A DNA stretch of 49,506 nt from Acidimicrobiia bacterium. GTDB lineage: Bacteria; Actinomycetota; Acidimicrobiia; Spongiisociales; ZC4RG35. The position numbers were made by a program, and so were the translations under genes. Of the stretch, positions 24,698-32,044 are shown piece after piece. The notes under the pieces were generated by a model. The model had not been told where the DNA came from. It saw only the letters and a program-made list of their open reading frames with translations, and ran no database searches. Every line of letters starts with the position of its first letter. Within the stretch, counting starts at the first letter, position 1. Location of the stretch: assembly GCA_025922945.1 (NCBI GenBank), contig JAICGW010000006.1:1-49506 (forward strand), in the 5' to 3' direction.

Positions 24698-25998
24698 GAA
24701 ACGTACGATGGTGGATCCTCATCGCCGTCATCGCCCTCGTGGCGGCGGCATGTGGCGATGGTGGAGCCGCAACCACAAGCGCAGGAGAAACACCCGCCAC
24801 GACCGCGGGCGAAGCCCCGGCGACGACGGCGGGAGAAGCGCCCGCCACCACCGGGGCCGGAACCGGGGACCTGGCGGGAGTCGAACTCAAGGTATGGGGA
24901 GGCTCATCGGGGACCGCCGAAGACGAGGCCCTGACGGAGCTGCTCAACCAGTTCAACTCGGAAACCGGCGCCAACGCGGTCTTCGAACCTCAACAGGACA
25001 TGACCACTGCCCTCAACACGGCCCTGGCCGGTGGAGATCCACCGGACGTCTTCTATGTCGACAGCAACAACCTGCCTGACCTGGCAGACGCCGGAGCCCT
25101 GGCCCCCATCCCTGAAGGTGCCCTCACGGAACCGGATGACATCTACCCCTCGCTGCGGGAGGCCTTCACCTACGACGGAACCTGGTACTGCCCACCGAAG
25201 GACTTCTCCACCCTGGGGCTGGTCTATGACCCCGCGGCTTTGGAAGCAGCCGGTGTCGCGGTGCCCACCACCTGGGAAGAGCTGGCCGCGGCGGCGGAAG
25301 CCCTGACCACCGACACCCAGGCGGGCCTGGCGATGGGGGTCGAGTATCCGCGCTGGGGGGTGTTCCTGTTCCAGGCTGGAGCTGACCTCACCAACCCCGA
25401 CGTGTCAGAGATCACGCTCGATACCCCCGAGGCCCGGGAGGCGCTCCAGTTCGTCGCCGATCAATACGCCTCCGGGAGCTTCGTCCGTCCCTCCGACGTC
25501 GATGCCGGATGGGCCGGAGAGGCCTTCGGTCAGGGAAAGGCGGCAATGACCATTGAAGGCAACTGGATCGTGGGATATCTCGACCAGACCTTCCCCGATA
25601 AGGAGTGGGCCGTGGCCGAGCTACCCGCCGGACCGGCCGGAGAAGGGACCTTCGCCTTCACCGTTTGCTACGGAGTAGCGGAGTCGGCCCCCAACCCGGA
25701 TGCGTCCTGGGCTTTGATCGAATACCTGACCAACTCCGAGGGTGCTCTCGCCTGGACGTCGGCGTTCAACGTGATGCCCGCCCGGGAATCGGTTGCCGAG
25801 ACGTGGCTTAACGATCATCCCGAGCTGGAAGCATTCGTCACGGGTGCCGACTACGCCCATCGCTGGGGCTTCGCGCCCGGGTTCGGCGACGTGATCGGGG
25901 TCTTCAACGAACAAGCGAACGCCATCGTCGATGGCGACGCCACCGTTGACGATCTGATCTCGGAGACGGTCAGTGCCGGAGAGGACGTCATCAGCTGA
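24694..25998 (+). CDS. ABC transporter sugar-binding lipoprotein (family 1)
   Basis: 434 residues. I use GTG at 24694, which overlaps the GH65 stop (GTGA) and has GGGAG 8-9 bases upstream; it starts a clean lipoprotein signal (RNVRWWILIAVIAL, then VAAAC). An Ala/Thr-rich linker made of repeated ATTAGEAP-like units (about residues 25-52) tethers the binding domain. ELKVWGGSSGTAEDEALTEL opens a family 1 solute-binding fold; GKAAMTIEGNWIVGYL is the typical later block. It should deliver an oligosaccharide, presumably the GH65 substrate, to the two permeases. A strong hairpin follows its stop. Confidence 0.9.
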   Translation: MRNVRWWILIAVIALVAAACGDGGAATTSAGETPATTAGEAPATTAGEAPATTGAGTGDLAGVELKVWGGSSGTAEDEALTELLNQFNSETGANAVFEPQQDMTTALNTALAGGDPPDVFYVDSNNLPDLADAGALAPIPEGALTEPDDIYPSLREAFTYDGTWYCPPKDFSTLGLVYDPAALEAAGVAVPTTWEELAAAAEALTTDTQAGLAMGVEYPRWGVFLFQAGADLTNPDVSEITLDTPEAREALQFVADQYASGSFVRPSDVDAGWAGEAFGQGKAAMTIEGNWIVGYLDQTFPDKEWAVAELPAGPAGEGTFAFTVCYGVAESAPNPDASWALIEYLTNSEGALAWTSAFNVMPARESVAETWLNDHPELEAFVTGADYAHRWGFAPGFGDVIGVFNEQANAIVDGDATVDDLISETVSAGEDVIS

Positions 25999-27101
25999 TG
26001 AACGTATCTGGGGGGTCGGGCAACCGACCCCCCAGATCGAACCTGGAGGAGGAGAAAACGTCGACGACGCTTAAACCCCCCGCCCTCGGGCGCGCACCCC
26101 ATCGGGCGCGTCTCGACAAGAGAGAACCCTTACTGGGCTGGCTGTTCAGCGCCCCAGCAGTGCTGGGCCTGATTGTCTTCCTGGTGATACCAATCGTCGC
26201 TGCGGTTTGGGTCAGCTTCCGTGATTGGAATGGAATCGCTTCGATCTTCGACTCGGAGTCGGTGGGATTGGCTAACTATCGAGAGTTGCTCACCGACGAT
26301 GGCGTCAGGCGGACCGACTTCGCCATCAGCCTGCGCAACAACCTCTACTACGTGCTCGGGGTGGTGCCGACTCAGACGATCATCGCCTTCATCCTCGCGG
26401 TGATCCTCAACCAGAAACTTCTGAAAGGAAAGGGATTCTTTCGCACGGCTTACTACTTTCCTTCGATAACGAGCTCGATCGCCATCACGCTGATCTTCGT
26501 CTTCTTGTTTCAGACCAATGGAGCGGTCAATCGAGTTCTTCCCTTCCAGGACATCGACTGGTTGGACAACGCCCGGGGGGTAATCCACAACTTCCTCGGC
26601 GTATTCGGAGTGGAGGGTCCGGCTTTCCTGACCGAGAACGAGTTCATGGGATTGGAGCTGTGGGATTGGCTGGCCGGGCCCAGCGTGGCGATGGTGGCGA
26701 TCATGATGCTGGTCACTTGGACCAGCGTCGGCACCTTTATGCTCATCTTCTTAGCCGGGCTGCAAAACATTTCGCCGTCCATCGAAGAAGCCGCGGTTGT
26801 TGATGGGGCCAGCTCGGTCCAACGGTTCTTCCGCATAACGATCCCGCTGATGAGGCCGACCATTTTCTTCGTCGTCACCCTGGGGCTGATCGGAACTTGG
26901 CAGGTATTCGATCAGGTCTACGCGGGCACTCAAGGTGGGCCTCGCAAGACCACCTTTACTCCCGCCTACCTGATCTACTTCCAGGCCTTTACCAATTCCA
27001 AAGCCGGGCTGGCGGCCGGCATAGCAGTGATTCTCTTTGCCATCATCATGTTTTTCACCTGGGTCAACCGCAAGGTGATCCGCGACACCGGGGACTTTTG
27101 A
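25998..27101 (+). CDS. ABC sugar transporter permease, MalF/ThuF-like
   Basis: Inner-membrane permease with six or more hydrophobic segments from about residue 48 on; the first is WLFSAPAVLGLIVFLVIPIV. EEAAVVDGASSVQRFFRITIPL is the EAA loop that docks the ATPase. The ATG at 25998 overlaps the upstream stop (TGATG), but it would place a 13-bp hairpin inside the first codons. A GGAGGAGGAG (26045-26054) instead points to ACG at 26058, giving an N-terminus TSTTLKPP; initiation there would need a non-standard start or a sequence error. No ATP-binding subunit is encoded nearby, so a shared MsmK-type ATPase is likely. Confidence 0.9.
   Translation: MNVSGGSGNRPPRSNLEEEKTSTTLKPPALGRAPHRARLDKREPLLGWLFSAPAVLGLIVFLVIPIVAAVWVSFRDWNGIASIFDSESVGLANYRELLTDDGVRRTDFAISLRNNLYYVLGVVPTQTIIAFILAVILNQKLLKGKGFFRTAYYFPSITSSIAITLIFVFLFQTNGAVNRVLPFQDIDWLDNARGVIHNFLGVFGVEGPAFLTENEFMGLELWDWLAGPSVAMVAIMMLVTWTSVGTFMLIFLAGLQNISPSIEEAAVVDGASSVQRFFRITIPLMRPTIFFVVTLGLIGTWQVFDQVYAGTQGGPRKTTFTPAYLIYFQAFTNSKAGLAAGIAVILFAIIMFFTWVNRKVIRDTGDF
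26007..26036. repeat. 13-bp hairpin with GCAA tetraloop between binding protein and permease
   Basis: TCTGGGGGGTCGG (26007-26019) pairs perfectly with CCGACCCCCCAGA (26024-26036) around a GCAA loop, a GNRA-type tetraloop. No T-run follows. In other sugar ABC operons a stem-loop after the binding-protein gene protects its mRNA from 3' decay and lowers permease expression; that role is likely here. Confidence 0.8.
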
Positions 27102-27102
27102 G

Positions 27103-27999
27103 ATGGCTGACATTGCCGTGACAAGAAAGCAAGTGGGTGTGCGGGAAAGAGGAGCCGGGCCCCTTCTCAAGCGATTGCTGGGCTATACCGCCCTCGTTTT
27201 CTTCGCACTGATCTTCATCATGCCGTTCGTGCTGTCGGCGGCGACCGCCTTCAAGTCGCTACCCGATATCCAGGCCAATCCGGTGAGCTTGGTGGCCGAT
27301 CCGGCCTACGGAGGCTGGACCACCGAAGGGGTGGAGGCGCTCAACAGTTCGCGGGTGAATCTTCCCCGCTGGACTTTCAACTCAGTTGTAGTGACTGTGT
27401 TCGTGGTCCTGTTGCGGATCACTTTCGGCTCCCTCGCCGGCTATGCGCTCGCCCGAATGCGCTTTCGCGGCCGCGGACTGATCTTTGCGCTCATCCTGGC
27501 GGTACAGGCCATCCCGGGCATTGTCCTCGCCATCCCCCGGTTCATGGTCATGAAGGAGCTTGGGATCATCAATACCTATACCGGGATGATCGTCCCCCTC
27601 GCCTTCGATGCCTTCGCCATCTTCCTGATGAAACAATTCTTCGAACAACTACCGCGCGAACTGGAAGAAGCGGCGGCTCTGGATGGAGCTTCGACCTTCC
27701 AGACTTTCACCCGGGTCATGCTCCCCCTCGCTGCCCCAGGATTGATCGCCCTCATCATCCTTTCCACGCAAGGGGCGTGGAACGAGTTTCTCCATATCCT
27801 GATTGCCCGTATTGGACGACCCGATCTGGCGACCCTCCCCGTGGGGCTGGCCGGCCTCACTGCGGCCTTCGGTCAGGCTCAACCCTGGAACACGATCGTG
27901 GCGGGGTCTTTGATCACCATCATCCCCATCGCCATCGTTTTTTTCGTCTTCCAGCGCTATTTCGTGCAGGGAGCGGCTGCCTCGGCCGTCAAGGGTTGA
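27103..27999 (+). CDS. ABC sugar transporter permease, MalG/ThuG-like
   Basis: 298 residues with about six hydrophobic segments. The EAA loop reads ELEEAAALDGASTFQTFTRV, the docking site for the cytoplasmic ATPase. SATAAFKSLPDIQ after the first membrane segment is typical of MalG-type proteins. The ATG is one base after the stop of the MalF-type gene. Together with the binding lipoprotein and the other permease it forms an importer whose ATPase must come from elsewhere in the genome. A perfect 11-bp hairpin just downstream marks the end of the operon. Confidence 0.93.
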   Translation: MADIAVTRKQVGVRERGAGPLLKRLLGYTALVFFALIFIMPFVLSAATAFKSLPDIQANPVSLVADPAYGGWTTEGVEALNSSRVNLPRWTFNSVVVTVFVVLLRITFGSLAGYALARMRFRGRGLIFALILAVQAIPGIVLAIPRFMVMKELGIINTYTGMIVPLAFDAFAIFLMKQFFEQLPRELEEAAALDGASTFQTFTRVMLPLAAPGLIALIILSTQGAWNEFLHILIARIGRPDLATLPVGLAGLTAAFGQAQPWNTIVAGSLITIIPIAIVFFVFQRYFVQGAAASAVKG

Positions 28000-28002
28000 A
28001 AA

Positions 28003-28028
28003 CCGCCGGGATCCCCCGATCCCGGCGG
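28003..28028 (-). terminator. Hairpin terminator between convergent genes
   Basis: CCGCCGGGATC (28003-28013) and GATCCCGGCGG (28018-28028) pair perfectly over a 4-base loop. Read leftward the stem is followed by TTTT (28002-27999), the layout of an intrinsic terminator for the DUF2383-type gene. It may also stop rightward transcription from the permease gene, but without a T-run on that side. Confidence 0.75.
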
Positions 28029-28040
28029 AACCTACAACCT

Positions 28041-28487
28041 CTAGTTGGAATCGCGCAGCGTCCGCACCTCGTCGTGGGCCGCCTTCACCGAGGCGTACTG
28101 GCGCTGGATGACATCGCGGAGATCAATCGAGAGCTCGTCGCTATCCAATGCCCGCTCATACTCGGCCACGGCGTGGTCCTCGCCCTGCTCGGCCACATCA
28201 AGCACCGCTCCGGCATCAGAGCCGGTGACAGCGTCTTTGACGGCCATCCAGCCTCGATGTAGAGCGGCAGCCGCGGAGCCCGACTCAGCGATGTCGTCCC
28301 CATAATTTTTCGCCATTGAGCGGAGCTCGTCTGCAAACTGCGCGCGCTGGTTCGAGAATTCGCGGAACTTGGAGGCGATTTGCGGACGATCGGATTCGGC
28401 CAGCTTCTCGGCCGCGGCCGCAAAGCCATTCTTTCCATCTTCGAGGGTTTCAATCAGGTCCTTGGTGACGGTCATATCTAATGACAT
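28041..28487 (-). CDS. PA2169/DUF2383-type four-helix-bundle stress protein
   Basis: 148 residues, all helical and charged, without signal peptide. KDLIETLEDGKNGFAAAAEK and VAEQGEDHAVAEYERALDSD resemble the PA2169/DUF2383 ferritin-like family; HAVAEYERAL and AHDEVRTLRD carry possible metal or packing residues. Function unknown; family members are often stress-induced. Of three nearby ATGs I choose 28487, which sits 6 bases after AAGGA; 28493 would directly abut it. A sigma-B-like promoter (GTTT-N16-GGGTAC) lies 31 bases upstream, and a T-tailed hairpin follows the gene, so it is a single-gene unit. Confidence 0.8.
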   Translation of the reverse strand: MSLDMTVTKDLIETLEDGKNGFAAAAEKLAESDRPQIASKFREFSNQRAQFADELRSMAKNYGDDIAESGSAAAALHRGWMAVKDAVTGSDAGAVLDVAEQGEDHAVAEYERALDSDELSIDLRDVIQRQYASVKAAHDEVRTLRDSN

Positions 28488-28518
28488 CAGCATTCCTTTC
28501 AATACGGATATCCCCTTA

Positions 28519-28544
28519 GTACCCGTCCGAGACGGCGGCGAAAC
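28519..28544 (-). promoter_or_regulatory. Sigma-B/sigma-F-type promoter of the DUF2383-type gene
   Basis: Read leftward, GTTT (28544-28541), 16 bases, then GGGTAC (28524-28519). This matches the actinobacterial stress-sigma pattern (GNNT/GTTT, 14-17 bases, GGGTAC/T). It starts 4 bases after the stop of the acetoacetyl-CoA synthetase gene. An identical arrangement stands before the gene at 48500. Confidence 0.7.
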
Positions 28545-28548
28545 CCGC

Positions 28549-30465
28549 CTAAAGAGAGCGAAGCTCCGACAGGCTTTCGGGGTTGGCCATTGCCCCGGGA
28601 TTGGCAACCTGGTCGATGGGCTGTCCTTGCAGGATCTTCTTGACCGGAAGTTCCATTTTCTTCCCCGATACGGTGCGCGGGATCGATCCGACGAAATGAA
28701 TCCGGTCGGGAACATGTCGTGGCGACAACTGCTCCCGCAAGGTCTTCTTGATGAGGGTGCCGAGCTGTTCTTGTCGCTCCTCGGCCACCACCAGCAGCAC
28801 CAGCGATCCGGCAGCTGAGCCGTCGTCAAGGTGAACGACGAGGCTGTCGAGCACCCCGGGAATGGCCTCCACCACCGAATAGAACTCAGAGGTCCCCATG
28901 CGGACGCCGCCTCGGTTGAGCGTGGCGTCGGAACGACCGGTGATTATGCAACTCCCCCGCTCGGTGATCTCGATCCAGTCACCGTGACGCCAGACGCCGG
29001 GATAGGTATCGAAATAGGCATCCCGGTAGGCGGAGCCATCGTCGTCGTTCCAAAAGCCCACGGGCATGGATGGCATCGGTTTGGTAATCACCAGTTCTCC
29101 GGTCTCTCCCACCACGGATTTGCCTTCCTCATCGAAGGCCTCGACCGCCATCCCCAGATAACGACAGCTGATCTCACCCTCCCACACCGGCACCAAGGCA
29201 CTGCCCCCGACAAAGGCCGTACAGACATCGGTGCCGCCCGACGTGGATACGACCTTCACCCGGGGACTGACCTCGTCTCGGATCCAGCGAAAACCTTCCG
29301 GCGGGAGCGGCGATCCGGTGGAGCCGAAGCATTGCAAAGTCCCGAGGTCATGGTGTTGGCGGGGCGAATAGCCGGCTCGCAAACATGACAAGACGTAACC
29401 GGCACTTGCCCCCAAGGTGGTGATCCCGAAGTCATCGACCATGGTCCAGAGGGTGCCGAGGTCGGGATACGAGGGATCGCCGTCGAGGACCACGACCGTT
29501 GAGCCCACCAGCAGCCCGGAGATGTTGAGGTTCCACATCATCCAGCCGGTGGTCGAGTACCAGGCGAATCGGTCCCCGGGGCCGAGGCCGTGCTGGAGAC
29601 CGAGCGCCTTGCAATGTTCGAGCGTGATCCCACCATGACCGTGAACGATGGGCTTGGGAAGTCCGGTGGTGCCCGATGAATAGAGGACGTAGAGGGGGTG
29701 GTCGAACTCGACCGGAAGAACCTCCAGGTCGGCCGTCCCCGCGATCAGCGACGGCCAATCGCCCCCGTCTTCCAGATAACCCACCTTGATGACGTGCTCG
29801 AGGCTGGGCAAAGCCGACACGATTTCGTCGACCTGCGAACGGCGGTCGACGGGCCGGCCCCGATGGCGGTACCCGTCGACGGCCAACAAGACCTTGGGCT
29901 CGATCTGACGAAAGCGATCGACCACGCTCCTGATTCCGAATTCTGGGGGACATGACGACCAGATGGCCCCGAGGGAGGCGCTGGCCAGAAAGGCCACAAG
30001 GGCCTCGCCGATATTGGGAAGGTAAGCGACCACCCGATCTCCCTTGCCGACCCCGAGGGCCCGGAGCCCGGCGGCGGCGGCCGCCACCTGCGAGCGCAGT
30101 TCCCCGGCGGTCAATACCAGGTCGTCCTCCCGGGTCTGGGAACGAGCGATAAATGCCACTGCCTCCGAATCCGGCCAGCCCAGGGCCTGGTCGACATAGT
30201 TGAGTCGCGCTCCGGCGAACCACTTGGCGCCCGGCATCGACTCGTTGTCAAGGACAGCGGCTGGTCCGCTCAACCCGATGGAGAAGAAATCGACCACCTC
30301 GGACCAGAGCTCGGGAAGGTGCTCGACCGACCACCGCCATGCTTCTTCGTAATCCGCAAACGAGATGTCGCGCCGTCGCTCGACACCGCGCAGAAACTTT
30401 CCGATGCGGCTCGTCTCCCAGGCGTCATCGGGAGGTTGCCAGAGAACGGCGGGCGTGCTCCCCAT
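28549..30465 (-). CDS. Acetoacetate--CoA ligase (acetoacetyl-CoA synthetase)
   Basis: 638-residue AMP-forming ligase that activates acetoacetate to acetoacetyl-CoA. The adenylation motifs are YVLYSSGTTGLPKPIVHGHG (P-loop-like), YSTTGWMMWN, STSGGTDVC, and RSDATLNRGGVRMGTSE; the catalytic Lys lies in SGKKMELPVKK near the C-terminus. The N-terminal WQPPDDAWETSRIGKFLR and the length match acetoacetyl-CoA rather than acetyl-CoA synthetases. I start it at ATG 30465 instead of 30477 because TATGGT (30478-30473) lies 7 bases before it. It diverges from the EamA gene with overlapping -10 elements. Role: ketone-body or short-chain-acid use. Confidence 0.88.
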   Translation of the reverse strand: MGSTPAVLWQPPDDAWETSRIGKFLRGVERRRDISFADYEEAWRWSVEHLPELWSEVVDFFSIGLSGPAAVLDNESMPGAKWFAGARLNYVDQALGWPDSEAVAFIARSQTREDDLVLTAGELRSQVAAAAAGLRALGVGKGDRVVAYLPNIGEALVAFLASASLGAIWSSCPPEFGIRSVVDRFRQIEPKVLLAVDGYRHRGRPVDRRSQVDEIVSALPSLEHVIKVGYLEDGGDWPSLIAGTADLEVLPVEFDHPLYVLYSSGTTGLPKPIVHGHGGITLEHCKALGLQHGLGPGDRFAWYSTTGWMMWNLNISGLLVGSTVVVLDGDPSYPDLGTLWTMVDDFGITTLGASAGYVLSCLRAGYSPRQHHDLGTLQCFGSTGSPLPPEGFRWIRDEVSPRVKVVSTSGGTDVCTAFVGGSALVPVWEGEISCRYLGMAVEAFDEEGKSVVGETGELVITKPMPSMPVGFWNDDDGSAYRDAYFDTYPGVWRHGDWIEITERGSCIITGRSDATLNRGGVRMGTSEFYSVVEAIPGVLDSLVVHLDDGSAAGSLVLLVVAEERQEQLGTLIKKTLREQLSPRHVPDRIHFVGSIPRTVSGKKMELPVKKILQGQPIDQVANPGAMANPESLSELRSL

Positions 30466-30472
30466 TCCCCCG

Positions 30473-30482
30473 ACCATAGAGT
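30473..30482. promoter_or_regulatory. Overlapping divergent -10 elements
   Basis: Leftward TATGGT (30478-30473) serves the ligase start at 30465; rightward TAGAGT (30477-30482) serves the EamA GTG at 30489. The hexamers share positions 30477-30478, so both promoters occupy ten base pairs. Both transcripts would be leaderless, and only one polymerase could open this DNA at a time. Confidence 0.6.
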
Positions 30483-30488
30483 CGGTTT

Positions 30489-31367
30489 GTGAAGGCCTGG
30501 TCCTACATCGTCGCCGCCGGATTCATCTTTGGCCTCGGGGGACCCGGCACCAAGTTCCTGATCGGCCAGGGCCTCGATCCGGTGTTTCTCACCGGCGTGA
30601 TCTTCGCCCTGGCTGCGGCGGCATCCCTGGCGTTGTACAAGCGCTTTGATGGGCTCCCGGCGAAGGGGTGGTGGTGGGCGATGTTGATGGGAATGGTGAG
30701 CGGCTCGGGGCCGGCAATCTTTTTCAATCTCGGGTTCCAACGCCTACCGGTCTCGATCACGACCGTGCTCATCTCTTCGGGTCCGATCTTTACCGCCGTC
30801 GCCGCTCATTACCTCGGGGCTGCTGATCGCTTCACCATCGTCAAAGGCCTCGGCCTTCTCCTCAGTATCGGTGGTGTTTTCCTGTTGGCTGGAACCCCGG
30901 CGGCGGCAGGGTCGCTGGCGGGCATTGCCCTCACTATGACGGGAGCTGCCCTGGCGGGGCTGAGCGGTCCGTTCGTCAAGCGTTTGGCAATGTTCTACCG
31001 ACCGTCCACCACCCTGGCGCCGATGATGACCGGTGCCGGGCTCCTGGGAATCACCGCCATTGCCGCCACGAGAACCTGGCAGACCCCCACCGTTGCCCAA
31101 TGGGGATGGATTCTCGCTCTGGGGATCACACTGGCCATCGCTTTCCGGGCGATCCTGGGCGCAAACGAACTCGCTCCGGCCAGCCAAGCCTCACTATTTG
31201 CCTACATCATTCCACTGGTGGGGGTCCTGATCGGGGTGCTGGTCTTCGACGAGCCAGTGGGCTGGCGACTAATCCTGGGGGGTTTCCTGGTTCTGGGCGG
31301 GGTAGTTCTGGTTGGATTCAGGACGGAAGTCCGAGAAGACCAAGAAGATGGAATGCCGGTGTCCTAG
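30489..31367 (+). CDS. EamA/DMT-family transporter
   Basis: 292 residues with ten hydrophobic segments in two EamA halves (about 1-135 and 145-280), the layout of drug/metabolite exporters such as RhaT, YdcZ-like and amino-acid exporters. FIFGLGGPGTKFLIGQG opens the first half; ELAPASQASLFAYIIPLVGV and LIGVLVFDEPVGWRLILGG are the diagnostic end of the second. Substrate unknown. GTG start with TAGAGT 6 bases upstream and no Shine-Dalgarno sequence. The 3' end overlaps the methyltransferase gene by 20 bases. Confidence 0.88.
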   Translation: MKAWSYIVAAGFIFGLGGPGTKFLIGQGLDPVFLTGVIFALAAAASLALYKRFDGLPAKGWWWAMLMGMVSGSGPAIFFNLGFQRLPVSITTVLISSGPIFTAVAAHYLGAADRFTIVKGLGLLLSIGGVFLLAGTPAAAGSLAGIALTMTGAALAGLSGPFVKRLAMFYRPSTTLAPMMTGAGLLGITAIAATRTWQTPTVAQWGWILALGITLAIAFRAILGANELAPASQASLFAYIIPLVGVLIGVLVFDEPVGWRLILGGFLVLGGVVLVGFRTEVREDQEDGMPVS

Positions 31368-32007
31368 CGATTACGAGGAGGTTTTCTCCGAGCGCGCCGC
31401 CCGAGCAACCGCGGCCCGCTTTCGTCGCCGGGGGCTGACCGGGACCAGCCGCACCATCGTCGCCCAGCTCACGGAGTTGGGAGTAAGAGGTTCCTCAGTA
31501 CTCGAGATCGGCGGGGGCCTGGGTGAGATCCAGGTGGTGCTGCTCGAACGAGGACTGGCGGACTTCGCCACCAACGTCGACCTGGCCGCTAACTGGGAAA
31601 GGGAAGCCTCGGCGCTGCTCGACCAGCGGGGCTTGCAAGATCGGGTCACCCGGGTGTGCGGAGATTTCGTGCAGCTTGCTCCCACGCTCCCGAGGTCGGA
31701 CCTGGTGATCTTGAACCGGGTGGTGTGCTGCTATCCCGATTGGCGAGCGCTTCTCAGCCACGCCAGCTCGCGAGCCGCGACCCATCTGGTATTCACGTTT
31801 CCGCGGCCATGGCTGCGACCCATCTTGTGGATCGAGAACCTCTTCCATCGGGTGCGGGGCCGACGGTTTCGAGCTTTCATCCATCCGGCTCCGGAGATGA
31901 TGGCCCTGCTGGAGAACGCCGACTTTCGCCCGATCGCCGATCATCGTTCGAGCGCCTGGCGAACGATGGTCGTGGCGCGACAGCCTTCTGTTCATCCGGT
32001 CACCTAA
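31348..32007 (+). CDS. Class I SAM-dependent methyltransferase
   Basis: 219 residues. SSVLEIGGGLGEIQVVLLER is motif I for S-adenosylmethionine binding, and RSDLVILNRVVCCYPDWRAL is motif IV with its following helix; HLVFTFPRPWLRPILWIENL fits the next strand. The N-terminus MECRCPSDYEEVFSERAARA has a CxCP pair of unknown meaning. The target cannot be assigned. The ATG at 31348 has AAGAAG just before it and lies within the last codons of the EamA gene, so translation is probably coupled to it. Confidence 0.8.
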   Translation: MECRCPSDYEEVFSERAARATAARFRRRGLTGTSRTIVAQLTELGVRGSSVLEIGGGLGEIQVVLLERGLADFATNVDLAANWEREASALLDQRGLQDRVTRVCGDFVQLAPTLPRSDLVILNRVVCCYPDWRALLSHASSRAATHLVFTFPRPWLRPILWIENLFHRVRGRRFRAFIHPAPEMMALLENADFRPIADHRSSAWRTMVVARQPSVHPVT

Positions 32008-32044
32008 AAGGCCAAAGCCGACAGCCCGGTAGCCTCCCGGCTTC

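Noticed and set aside
24770-24850. Repeated codons for ATTAGEAP-like units as a DNA repeat or CRISPR-like array
   Set aside because: They are in frame and encode a lipoprotein linker; no spacers or palindromic repeats are present.
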